This document shows, piece after piece, positions 8,063 through 15,778 of a DNA stretch of 15,808 nt. A model generated the notes under the pieces. The model made no database searches. It had not been told where the DNA came from and saw only the letters and a list, made by a program, of their open reading frames with translations. The stretch comes from CAZUVQ01 sp964623915 (GTDB lineage Bacteria; Bacillota; Clostridia; UMGS1883; UMGS1540). Location of the stretch: the NCBI GenBank assembly GCA_964623915.1, contig CAZUVQ010000036.1, positions 1-15,808 of the forward strand, written 5' to 3'. Numbering within the stretch: position 1 is the stretch's first letter; every line of letters begins with the position of its first letter. The position numbers were made by a program, and so were the translations under genes.

Positions 8063-8407
8063 CTATTTGTTTGGAAATACAACGACTAAAAACATCTTAA
8101 ATTTCTCGCTGGCTTTCACGGCATGAGGTGTTTTAGACGGCATTACAATAGAATCGCCTGCACCTAAAATAAACTTCTCGCCGTCAATGGTAATTTCACC
8201 CGTTCCGTCAAGTGCAATTATCAGTGCATCACCGTCTGATTCATGAGTACTGATTTCTTCATCCTTGTCAAATGCAAACATAGTAAGGCTAATAGCACTG
8301 TTTTGAGCAAGTGTTTTACTTACAATCTGTCCCGGCATGTAGCTGACTTGTTGCGCAAATGGTAGCACAGATGCATAATCAAAGTTTTTAATAATTTTTT
8401 CTGCCAT
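8063..8407 (-). CDS. Small cupin-domain protein
   Basis: A single-domain cupin of 114 residues. The first cupin motif runs through EISTHESDGDALIIALDGTGEI (residues 51-72; shown for its H55 and conserved GDAL), and the second through AGDSIVMPSKTPHAVKA (83-99) with H95. Only two of the classical three metal-binding histidines are obvious, so metal binding is uncertain; it could be a regulatory or sensor cupin. The start is taken as the ATG at 8407, because AAAGGAGA (8414-8421) sits about 7 nt upstream; a more upstream in-frame ATG at 8425 lies before that ribosome site and lacks one. It lies 30 nt after the Fe-S protein gene and 49 nt before the ferredoxin gene on the same strand. The function is unknown; context suggests a redox or nitrosative-stress role (inference). 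Confidence 0.88.
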   Translation of the reverse strand: MAEKIIKNFDYASVLPFAQQVSYMPGQIVSKTLAQNSAISLTMFAFDKDEEISTHESDGDALIIALDGTGEITIDGEKFILGAGDSIVMPSKTPHAVKASEKFKMFLVVVFPNK

Positions 8408-8437
8408 TATAAAATCTCCTTTCATATCCTTCCATTT

Positions 8438-9142
8438 CTATCTATCTAATATCTGACCGTCTGTTGAAATTGTAACAACCTGCCACTCTATGAGTTTTCC
8501 ACAGTTTAAAAGTGCCTCTTTTACAGCATTTTCAATACCACCGCAACATGGAACCTCCATACGAACTACGGTTACGCTTTTTATATTATTTCGTTTTAAT
8601 ATCTCTGTAAGCTTTTCGGCATAGCTTCCTTCATCAAGCTTTGGGCAACCTATTAAAGCTATTCGGTTTTTTATAAAACGGTTATGAAAATCGCCGTAAG
8701 CATATGCGCTGCAGTCCGCAGCTATTAACAGGTTGACATTTTCAAAGTATGGGGCATTAATGGGGACCAACTTAATTTGTACAGGCCATTGCATTAATTG
8801 TGAAGACGGTTGTTGTGCTTTGTCGTTTGCCACGCTTACTTCATTTCTTTGTATTTTCTGTGATACAGTGCCGGGGCAGCCGCAGGGTAATTTTTCATCA
8901 GTTTTCATTGACTGATTTTTTTTGACTTCTTCCTCGTTAAAAGCTGCCGCCTCACGTTCCACAAAAGAGATGGCGCCGGTAGGACAGGTTGGCAGGCAAT
9001 TACCCAAGCCGTCACAATAATCATCGCGAAGCAAGCGTGCTTTTTTGTTCACCATACCAATGGCACCTTCGTGGCAGGCGGTTACACAGACACCGCAGCC
9101 ATTGCATTTTTCCTCGTTTATTTCTATAATTTTACGGATCAT
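8438..9142 (-). CDS. Multi-cysteine 4Fe-4S protein
   Basis: A 234-residue cytoplasmic iron-sulfur protein. The N-terminal ferredoxin-like domain has C13-x2-C16-x2-C19-x3-C23 and a second set C43-x5-C49-x3-C53-P, in which the expected middle cysteine is L46 (sequence CDGLGNC). The first cluster is therefore a standard [4Fe-4S]; the second may be [3Fe-4S] or have another ligand. The C-terminal domain (about 110-234) has further conserved-looking cysteines: C87-G-C89-PG, ADC144, GC166PK and PC199C200GG, suggesting another metal or cluster site. I recognise the overall type as an uncharacterised Fe-S protein of anaerobic Firmicutes, but no activity can be assigned. Start ATG at 9142 has GGGAGG (9151-9156) upstream. 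It is the first gene of the three-gene operon divergent from the Crp/Fnr regulator. Confidence 0.88.
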   Translation of the reverse strand: MIRKIIEINEEKCNGCGVCVTACHEGAIGMVNKKARLLRDDYCDGLGNCLPTCPTGAISFVEREAAAFNEEEVKKNQSMKTDEKLPCGCPGTVSQKIQRNEVSVANDKAQQPSSQLMQWPVQIKLVPINAPYFENVNLLIAADCSAYAYGDFHNRFIKNRIALIGCPKLDEGSYAEKLTEILKRNNIKSVTVVRMEVPCCGGIENAVKEALLNCGKLIEWQVVTISTDGQILDR

Positions 9143-9164
9143 TATTATTACCTCCCAAATATTC

Positions 9165-9193
9165 TTGATATTGTAATTACACTATAGTATAAT
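9165..9193 (+). promoter_or_regulatory. Sigma-70-type promoter of the Crp/Fnr regulator gene
   Basis: TTGATA (9165-9170) and TATAAT (9188-9193) are separated by 17 nt, a near-consensus housekeeping promoter. Transcription would start near 9200, giving a leader of about 36 nt before the ATG at 9236. The -10 element is overlapped by palindromic sequence, so binding there could repress. Confidence 0.75.
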
Positions 9194-9201
9194 GTAATCA
9201 A
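9172..9201. promoter_or_regulatory. Nested palindromes in the divergent promoter region (candidate operator)
   Basis: TGTAATTACA (9172-9181) is a perfect 10-bp palindrome and ACTATAGT (9181-9188) a perfect 8-bp one. The latter sits inside an 18-bp imperfect palindrome (9176-9193, 16 of 18). ATTACA (9176-9181) is mirrored by TGTAAT (9193-9198), and TTGAT (9165-9169) by ATCAA (9197-9201). These flank the -10 element and lie in the only spacer shared by the two divergent units. AT-rich DNA generates some symmetry by chance, so this is a candidate only. Confidence 0.4.
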
Positions 9202-9208
9202 AAAGTCC

Positions 9209-9222
9209 GTTGTTTTTACAAC
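9209..9222. promoter_or_regulatory. Perfect GTTGT-N4-ACAAC palindrome, candidate Crp/Fnr-family box
   Basis: GTTGT (9209-9213) and ACAAC (9218-9222) are perfect inverted half-sites with a 4-bp TTTT centre, the same geometry as FNR-type boxes (TTGAT-N4-ATCAA). The site lies downstream of the regulator's predicted start site, where binding would repress it. For the minus-strand operon its centre would lie roughly 37-52 bp upstream of the plausible start sites, an activating position for this family. A short RNA hairpin is an alternative reading. Confidence 0.45.
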
Positions 9223-9235
9223 ATAGGAGGCACTT

Positions 9236-9895
9236 ATGAAAAATAAAATTCAAATAATTAGGTCAAACCCTTTATTTGAAGGCATCGAGGAAAGTGATAT
9301 AATGTGTTTGCTCACCTGTCTTTCTGCAAAAGAAACCGTGTATGATAAGGACAGTTATATTCTTATGGCAGACAACATAATAACACACGTTGGCATTATT
9401 ATATCAGGCAGCGCAAATATTATCAAGGAAGATTATTGGGGAAATCGTGCAATTATATCAAAAATTTCACAAGGAGAGATGTTCGCAGAAGCATATTGCT
9501 GTGCAGAGGTTCTGACATCACATGTTAGTGTGGTTGCATGTGAAAAAACAGAGGTTCTCTATATAGATTACAAAAAGATTATTACAACTTGCTCAAAAAG
9601 CTGTGGATTCCATAATCATATGCTTGAAAATATGGTTAAAATACTGGCGAGGAAAGATATTATTCTGACAAAAAAAATTGAACACCTTGTAAAAAGGACA
9701 ACAAGGGAAAAGCTTTTGTCATATCTGTCCTCACAGGCAATTAGTACAAACTCAAATATTTTCGATATTCCTTTCTCAAGGCAGGAGCTTGCAGATTATT
9801 TATCGGTTGACCGCAGTGCCATGTCAAATGAACTGTGCAAATTGCGTGACGAGGGCATATTAAAATTTAATAAAAATCATTTTGAATTAATTTAA
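9236..9895 (+). CDS. Crp/Fnr family transcriptional regulator
   Basis: A 219-residue regulator with an N-terminal cyclic-nucleotide-binding-type beta-barrel (about 10-118, opening SNPLFEGI and containing ISGSANIIKEDYWGNRAII), a dimerisation helix (about 125-155) and a C-terminal winged helix-turn-helix (about 156-219) with FSRQELADYLSVDRSAMSNE and DEGIL. The barrel lacks the classical cAMP-binding RTA/SA motif and the N-terminal FNR cysteine cluster. It does have eight cysteines (C24, C28, C88, C89, C102, C119, C123, C201), which could support redox, NO or haem sensing; that is inference. Start ATG at 9236 follows TAGGAGG (9224-9230). It is divergent from the Fe-S/cupin/ferredoxin operon with a shared 93-bp spacer, the typical layout of a local regulator and its target. 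HcpR-type regulators are a reasonable comparison, but no hcp gene is in the window. Confidence 0.92.
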   Translation: MKNKIQIIRSNPLFEGIEESDIMCLLTCLSAKETVYDKDSYILMADNIITHVGIIISGSANIIKEDYWGNRAIISKISQGEMFAEAYCCAEVLTSHVSVVACEKTEVLYIDYKKIITTCSKSCGFHNHMLENMVKILARKDIILTKKIEHLVKRTTREKLLSYLSSQAISTNSNIFDIPFSRQELADYLSVDRSAMSNELCKLRDEGILKFNKNHFELI

Positions 9896-9900
9896 AACTT

Positions 9901-9929
9901 TTGCAATTACAATAAGCCCATCGTACATT
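9901..9929 (+). promoter_or_regulatory. Weak candidate promoter for the glucan synthase gene
   Basis: TTGCAA (9901-9906) and TACATT (9924-9929) are 17 nt apart, within the 111-bp spacer between the regulator stop and the glucan synthase gene. The rest of the spacer is AT-rich and includes an A5T8 run at 9956-9968. The promoter match is modest and other AT-rich hexamers nearby could serve. Confidence 0.25.
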
Positions 9930-10000
9930 CATTCTGTATAAATATTATGTGGAATAAAAATTTTTTTTATGCAGAAAATAACTCCAAATGAAATACAGCA

Positions 10001-10005
10001 GGAGG
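10001..10005 (+). promoter_or_regulatory. Ribosome binding site deciding the GTG start of the glucan synthase gene
   Basis: GGAGG ends at 10005. The first in-frame ATG begins at 10007, leaving only 1 nt, which is too close. The GTG at 10013 (third codon of that frame) is 7 nt away, the normal spacing, and is therefore preferred. Confidence 0.6.
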
Positions 10006-10012
10006 AATGACG

Positions 10013-13000
10013 GTGCTGAAAAAATGCTTTAATATTTTGTTTGCAAAATATGTGGCTGTTTGCAAGGAAAGCAAAAATAGCAGTCTTACTGTTTCTGAGG
10101 AATGGTTCTACGATAATTTTTACATTATTGAAAGAGAATATCAGAACATTGAAAAATCCTTTAGAGGGTTGAAAAGAAAAAACATCAGATTTGCGGATAA
10201 AAAACCGGTTATGCTTGCGGAGGCTGCTCGTCTGCTTGAGAAAACAGGGTATAAAACCGACAGGGAAGTTTGCATGAATTTTCTTTCGGATTATATCTCT
10301 GAAAATAAAATAACCTGTGAGGAAGTATGGCTTTTTCCTGATTTTGTTAAAGTTGCAATTATTATAGAACTTTCTGAAAAAAGCAAGGATTTAGGCAAGG
10401 TATCAGGTGAAGTAATCGGAAACCTAATTACTTCACTTATATCTGTTTCAGATATTGAGAAGGATGAAGAATTTGACGAGCTTTGTCCTATTGATAATAT
10501 ACTGTTCAAAGGTCATTATTCTCATACAACTGAGACAAAATCACATTTCAGAAGCGAAGTAGTAAGAATTTCCGTAAAATATAATATTGATGAGGAAACA
10601 ATTGCAAAAGCTGCAGTAAGCTGTGCACAAAAAAGCAGTGACGATGTTAAAAAGTATCCTTGCTATTTTCTGACAGATGAAGGCAAAATTGAACTGTTCC
10701 ATTATCTTGGTATTGTCAAAAAATCAAGGTTTAACAACAAGTCATTGTACAGATATATGATAATAATTAGAACTATTTTCTGGCTTGCGGTTGCGTATTA
10801 TCTCACAAGGTCAATATACGGGATGATATTAGGTGTAATTCCTGCGCTGGAAATAGCAATTCAATCAACCAATTATATTTTCACAAAGATTGTAAGGCCT
10901 GTTATTTTACCTGCTTACGATTTAAAGGGTGTTGTTCCGCCCGAAGGCAAATGTGCCCTTGTTTACCCTGTGTTGCTTGCTTCTGAAAAAGATGTTTATG
11001 AAATGGGGCGAAAACTTGAATCCTGTTATGTTAACAATGGGCATCAAAATATATCATATGTCCTGCTTGGAGATTTAAAGGATGCAAATAAAGAAAAGCT
11101 TGATGATGACGAAAGAATAAAAGGGCTTGCCGAGGAAACAATTACACGCCTTAACGAAAAATATGATGGAGGCTTTTTTTATTTTACAAGGAGCAGAAAA
11201 TTTAATAAATATCAGAATAAATGGATGGTTTGGGAGCGTAAAAGAGGTGCTCTGACAGAATTTTGCAGATTTCTTCGCGGAAAAGATTCTTTTGAACGGA
11301 TTTGCGGTAATACAAAAGAGCTTGAGGGAGTAAAATATATAATTACACTTGATAAGGATACGGTTATTCCCGCAGATTTTATTTCTGAAATCGTTGGCTC
11401 TGCACTTCACCCCTTAAATGTTCCGAGGATAGACAAAAAAACAAAGACTGTTACAAAGGGTTATGGGATTATAAAGCCTTCTGTTTTTATAGATGCTGCC
11501 GCTCTAAAGGGCACAATGTTTGAAAAGATTTTTGGCGGTTTGGGGGGCGTAGACCCGTATTCAGCATCAGCATCAGATTTATATATGGATGTATTTGGTG
11601 AAGCTGTCTTTACCGGTAAGGGTCTTATCAATGTTGATGCCTTTCTTGAGTGTACAAATAAGGCTATCCCCGAAAACACTGTTTTAAGCCACGATTTGCT
11701 TGAAGGTTCATATTTAAGATGTGCACTGTATTCTCCTGCTGTTGTTTACGATAGCTTTCCGGAAACATTTGAAAGCCACAGCAAACGTCAGCACAGGTGG
11801 ATAAGGGGAGACTGGCAACTGTTGCCATGGATTTTCAAATACATTAAAGACGCTAACGGTAAAAAAATTAAAAATCCTCTGAATTCGCTGTCAGTTTGGA
11901 AAATAACAGATAACTTAAGAAGAAGCATAACACCTCTTTTTCTGACAATGATTATTATTTTTTCCGGCATTTTGTTTCAGAATCATTTATCATATTTTGC
12001 GGGTGCCGTCCTCATTTGTGTATATATGCCCGCATTACTGTATATAAGCGACAGAATTATTGATGGAAACATTTTTAAATTGCCCGAGAAATTTCAGTCA
12101 GGAGCAATTTGCGGTTTGCGTGAAAAGATATATAATTCAACTTTATCCGGTGCATTTTTGGCGTACCGTGGTTTTATGGCGGCTGATGCAATTGTAAGAA
12201 CAATAGGAAGGGTTATAACAAAAAAAAATACGCTTGAATGGGTTACTGCGGCACAGGCAGATTCAAAGAGCAAAAGCAAACTATTATCTTATTATTCTTT
12301 TATGTCATCATCAGTAATCTGCAGTGTAGCAACAGTATTGGTATCTTTTATTGGCGGCGGTGTTTATGTTATGGTCGCATTGGTTTTTGCCGCAATATGG
12401 ATAGTTGCTCCGGCAATTGCCTATTCAATAAGCAAGCGTGATATAAAAGACATAGAAGGAGGGGAAAGAGAAAGAATATTCCTACGTGAGACGGCAGAGC
12501 GAACCTGGAATTTTTTTGAGGATACAGTAACAGCAAGGGATAATTTTCTTCCGCCTGACAATTTGCAGCTTTCTCCCTACAAAGGCATTGCACACAGAAC
12601 AAGCCCCACAAATATAGGGTTATATCTCATGTCGGTGGTGGGCGCGAGGGATATGGGTTTTATTAATACAGAGGAAATGGAAGAGCGGATAGGCAAAACG
12701 CTTGATACTGTTGAAGCACTTGAGAAATGGCGTGGTCATCTTCTTAATTGGTATGATACACGAAACTTAAAGCCTTTGCGCCCTGCCTATGTTTCAACCG
12801 TCGACAGTGGCAACTTTATTTGCTACATGATGACTGCGGCTGAAGGTATCAGAGAATACGGTGGGAGAAACAGCGAAAGCCTCGTTTGCAGAATCAACAA
12901 AATAACGGAAAATACAAGTTTTTTAGAGCTTTTCGACGAAAGTAAAAAACTTTTTTCAATAGGCTATAACATTGATGATAACAGGCTGTCTGCTTCATTT

Positions 13001-15778
13001 TATGATATGCTTGCAGGGGAAGCCCGTCAAACAGTCTTCTTAGCAGTTGCAAAAGGTGAGGTTGAGAAAAAAGTATGGTTCAAATTAAGCAGGGCTCTTG
13101 GCGGTGCTGATTGCTTTAAAGGGCTTTTATCCTGGACAGGCACAATGTTTGAATACCTTATGCCTCTTATTATAATGAAAAGCTATCCGAACACGCTGCT
13201 TGATGAATCGTATTCTTTTGCTGTTTATTGCCAGCGTAGATACGGCAGAAAAAAAAGAACTCCATGGGGTGTGTCGGAATCGGGATTTTACGGTTTTGAT
13301 ATGGATTTAAATTATCAGTACAAAGCATATGGTGTACCCGACCTTGCCGTTAAAAAAGGAAATCCGGCTGAAACCGTTGTTGCGCCCTATGCTACCATGC
13401 TTGCACTTATGGTAAATTCAAAGTATTCCTTTTTCAATTTACTTGCACTTAAAAAGGAAGGTGCATACGGTAAATATGGTTTCTATGAAGCTGTGGACTA
13501 TTCGGAGGAAAGGCTTCAGGGTAAAAGAAAAAATGCCATAGTAAAAAGCTATATGGCGCACCATCAGGGGATGAGCTTTTGTTCCATCGTAAATCTGTTT
13601 ACAAACTTTTCTATGCAGGAAAGGTTTATGGCATATCCACAAGTACGTGGTTCACAGTATCTGTTATGTGAAAAATTGCCATATGGTATTCCCGTAGTAA
13701 AGGATATAAGAGAGAGAATCACACCTGTAAAAATAAAGTTCAAGGGTAGCAGGGATTGGGTTATAAATTGTTCACAGCACAAAGGAGTACTGCCCAAAAT
13801 TCACATATTATCTAACGGGAATTATAATATTCTGATAAATGAAAACGGCTATGGTACGAGNNNNNNNNNNGACCCAAAAGCCAGCTACGGTAATCTGATT
13901 TATATCAAAAATGAAGACGGCAAAGTATTAAATCCTTATGATGGAGAATGCATTTTCAGCTCGTTTGAGGCATCATATACCAAAAGGGAAGACCATCTGG
14001 AAACAAGCCTTCATGTTTGTGTTATTCCTGATTTCGGAGCGGAAATAAGAAGGCTTACTCTCGTAAATAAAAGTGACAGGGAGCTAACCTTTGAAGTGAC
14101 GGCGCACACTGACCTTGCGTTAAGCCGTGGAAAATCAGAATTATCACACACCGCATTTTCAAAGCTTTTTATTAAAACAGAATATCGTGACGGCGTGTTA
14201 TATGCAGAAAGAAAAGCAAGGAACGAAGGCGACAGTGATATTTTTGCTTTTTGCAAGGCGTATGCTGAGGGAGATACTATCGGTGAAATAGGGTATGATA
14301 CCGACAGAGAGAATTTTCCGGGCAGAGGAAAAACGGCACAAACGGCAATTGAGGGGAATATTGCACCACTTTTAAACGGAAGGACAGGCAGTATTGTAGA
14401 TTCATGCTTTACGCTACGTGTCAACCTAAAAATCGCAAAAGGTGAAAGTGCCTCAGTTGCTTTTTTATACGGTATGGCTGAAGACCATGATGAAATAAAG
14501 CGAGCAATTAATTTTGCTAATTCAAAACAAAGTACAGCAGAGTTGTTCAGTGATGCATACAGATATGAAAAGGAGCATATAAAACCGGATGACCTGCTTG
14601 AAGGAGAAGAAGAACTGTTTTTAAATCTTCTGCCTCAGTTGTACTATGGTGCTATGCCGAGTGAGAAACAAAAAGAAGCACTTGCAAAAATGAGATCCAA
14701 AAGAGAATTATGGAAGTTCGGCATTTCCGGAGATTACCCAATAGTAACGCTGATTCTGACAGATGTTTCAGATGTACAGACAGCATCTGTATATAAAAGA
14801 GCTCAAGATTATTACAGACACAAGGGAATAAGAACAGAGCTAATTATTATATGCCATGAAGCTTACGGTTACAGCTCCCCTCTTTATGAAGCAGTAAAAG
14901 AAACGGCACGCCATGGTGGAGAAGGTGTTTTTGTATTTGGCGGAGTTGATTTGCCACAGGAGGATGAGGCTTTGCTTGTGGGTGCATCAAGCCTTCTTAT
15001 TATAGGGGAAAAAATTATACCGCCTGATGTCAGCGGAAAAATACTACCTGACAATTCATCTGTTATGCAAAGAAATGACAGAGAGCCCGAGCAAAATCTC
15101 ATGCTTAGTAACGGCTACGGTGGTTTTACTGAGGACGGTAAAGAGTATGTAATTAAAATACAGAATAAGGGCGGTACGCCGGCACCGTGGATAAATGTAA
15201 TTGCAAATGAAAAATTCGGTTTTACGGCAGGTGAATCCGGCGGCGGCTATACGTGGTATAAAAACAGCCGTGAAATGAAAATTTCTGCATGGAACAATGA
15301 TTTTGTTGAAGATCCTGTATCTGAAAAGCTCACAATCACAGAGGACGGTATGGACTGGGGAATATCGGCCGGCTGTGACATGCGGCAGGGAAAATATTTT
15401 ACACGTCACGGTATCGGATATACCATATATGAAAGATTTGGTGAAACAGACGGGGGAGAAACGGTTTTTGTTCCCGAAAATGACAGCGTAAAAATCATTC
15501 GAGTAATGCTAAAGAACAATACAAAAAAGCAAAAGGCTTTTAAAGTTTCTTATAGTTTCAACCCGATTATGGGGGTAAATTCAGACGAAACAAGGGGTAG
15601 AATAGAAAGCAAAATTACAGAAGACGCAATTATTACAAAAAATTTAACTGCGGTAGAGGGCTGGGTTGCGTTTCTCTATGGAGAAGCATATCTCATAAAA
15701 AGCCGGGATACTGACAGAGTATTGACTCATGGTATGGGAGAAGATGTTGACGTCATGGTTTTTGATAACCATTCTTGA
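10013..15778 (+). CDS. Cyclic beta-1,2-glucan synthase-like protein (NdvB/ChvB family), C-terminally truncated
   Basis: A giant inner-membrane enzyme of the family that makes beta-1,2-glucan from UDP-glucose and cyclises it. Numbering from GTG 10013: cytoplasmic N-terminal region; two membrane segments about 248-293; GT84 glycosyltransferase domain with LDKD (D447, D449), SHDLLEG (D561) and the Q593-HRW motif; further membrane segments about 640-685 and 765-810; a glycoamylase-like domain about 826-1205 with SESGFYGFD and AHHQGM (1182-1187), which in the family cleaves and controls chain length; a GH94-type N-terminal beta domain about 1260-1510, interrupted by 10 N; a linker with GISGDYP near 1570; and a second beta domain about 1695-1921. 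The GH94 (alpha/alpha)6 catalytic barrel that should follow is absent. Relatives are about 2,800-2,900 residues; this frame stops at 1,921, so it is truncated or misassembled. Confidence 0.88.
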   Translation: MLKKCFNILFAKYVAVCKESKNSSLTVSEEWFYDNFYIIEREYQNIEKSFRGLKRKNIRFADKKPVMLAEAARLLEKTGYKTDREVCMNFLSDYISENKITCEEVWLFPDFVKVAIIIELSEKSKDLGKVSGEVIGNLITSLISVSDIEKDEEFDELCPIDNILFKGHYSHTTETKSHFRSEVVRISVKYNIDEETIAKAAVSCAQKSSDDVKKYPCYFLTDEGKIELFHYLGIVKKSRFNNKSLYRYMIIIRTIFWLAVAYYLTRSIYGMILGVIPALEIAIQSTNYIFTKIVRPVILPAYDLKGVVPPEGKCALVYPVLLASEKDVYEMGRKLESCYVNNGHQNISYVLLGDLKDANKEKLDDDERIKGLAEETITRLNEKYDGGFFYFTRSRKFNKYQNKWMVWERKRGALTEFCRFLRGKDSFERICGNTKELEGVKYIITLDKDTVIPADFISEIVGSALHPLNVPRIDKKTKTVTKGYGIIKPSVFIDAAALKGTMFEKIFGGLGGVDPYSASASDLYMDVFGEAVFTGKGLINVDAFLECTNKAIPENTVLSHDLLEGSYLRCALYSPAVVYDSFPETFESHSKRQHRWIRGDWQLLPWIFKYIKDANGKKIKNPLNSLSVWKITDNLRRSITPLFLTMIIIFSGILFQNHLSYFAGAVLICVYMPALLYISDRIIDGNIFKLPEKFQSGAICGLREKIYNSTLSGAFLAYRGFMAADAIVRTIGRVITKKNTLEWVTAAQADSKSKSKLLSYYSFMSSSVICSVATVLVSFIGGGVYVMVALVFAAIWIVAPAIAYSISKRDIKDIEGGERERIFLRETAERTWNFFEDTVTARDNFLPPDNLQLSPYKGIAHRTSPTNIGLYLMSVVGARDMGFINTEEMEERIGKTLDTVEALEKWRGHLLNWYDTRNLKPLRPAYVSTVDSGNFICYMMTAAEGIREYGGRNSESLVCRINKITENTSFLELFDESKKLFSIGYNIDDNRLSASFYDMLAGEARQTVFLAVAKGEVEKKVWFKLSRALGGADCFKGLLSWTGTMFEYLMPLIIMKSYPNTLLDESYSFAVYCQRRYGRKKRTPWGVSESGFYGFDMDLNYQYKAYGVPDLAVKKGNPAETVVAPYATMLALMVNSKYSFFNLLALKKEGAYGKYGFYEAVDYSEERLQGKRKNAIVKSYMAHHQGMSFCSIVNLFTNFSMQERFMAYPQVRGSQYLLCEKLPYGIPVVKDIRERITPVKIKFKGSRDWVINCSQHKGVLPKIHILSNGNYNILINENGYGTXXXXDPKASYGNLIYIKNEDGKVLNPYDGECIFSSFEASYTKREDHLETSLHVCVIPDFGAEIRRLTLVNKSDRELTFEVTAHTDLALSRGKSELSHTAFSKLFIKTEYRDGVLYAERKARNEGDSDIFAFCKAYAEGDTIGEIGYDTDRENFPGRGKTAQTAIEGNIAPLLNGRTGSIVDSCFTLRVNLKIAKGESASVAFLYGMAEDHDEIKRAINFANSKQSTAELFSDAYRYEKEHIKPDDLLEGEEELFLNLLPQLYYGAMPSEKQKEALAKMRSKRELWKFGISGDYPIVTLILTDVSDVQTASVYKRAQDYYRHKGIRTELIIICHEAYGYSSPLYEAVKETARHGGEGVFVFGGVDLPQEDEALLVGASSLLIIGEKIIPPDVSGKILPDNSSVMQRNDREPEQNLMLSNGYGGFTEDGKEYVIKIQNKGGTPAPWINVIANEKFGFTAGESGGGYTWYKNSREMKISAWNNDFVEDPVSEKLTITEDGMDWGISAGCDMRQGKYFTRHGIGYTIYERFGETDGGETVFVPENDSVKIIRVMLKNNTKKQKAFKVSYSFNPIMGVNSDETRGRIESKITEDAIITKNLTAVEGWVAFLYGEAYLIKSRDTDRVLTHGMGEDVDVMVFDNHS
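13861..13870. other. Assembly gap (10 N) inside the glucan synthase gene
   Basis: A second run of exactly ten Ns. The frame happens to continue, implying four unknown residues, but in this family the segment between the GYG(Y)S turn and the following DP is usually about a dozen residues with an RWxD...TRWRED-like pattern. The true gap is probably longer than 10 nt, with length 1 mod 3 (for example near 37). That estimate is from memory of the family. Confidence 0.9.

Noticed and set aside
8408..8425. Longer cupin start at 8425
   Set aside because: The strong ribosome site lies between it and the ATG at 8407, so 8407 is the start.
9954..9970. A5T8 run after the regulator gene as a Rho-independent terminator
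   Set aside because: No GC-containing stem precedes the T-run; only an AT-only palindrome is possible, so support is too weak.
11561..11585. Short TCAGCA repeats in the glucan synthase gene
   Set aside because: Encodes a conserved serine-rich segment of the GT domain (SASASD), explained by coding.
14755..14795. CAGATG...CATCTG inverted repeats
   Set aside because: Inside coding sequence, short, and explained by codon usage of the encoded protein.
15776..15778. TGA read as a sense codon (recoding) at the end of the glucan synthase
   Set aside because: TGA is used as a normal stop here (the ABC ATPase ends with TGA), no selenocysteine element is visible, and only 30 nt follow; contig-edge error or truncation is simpler.
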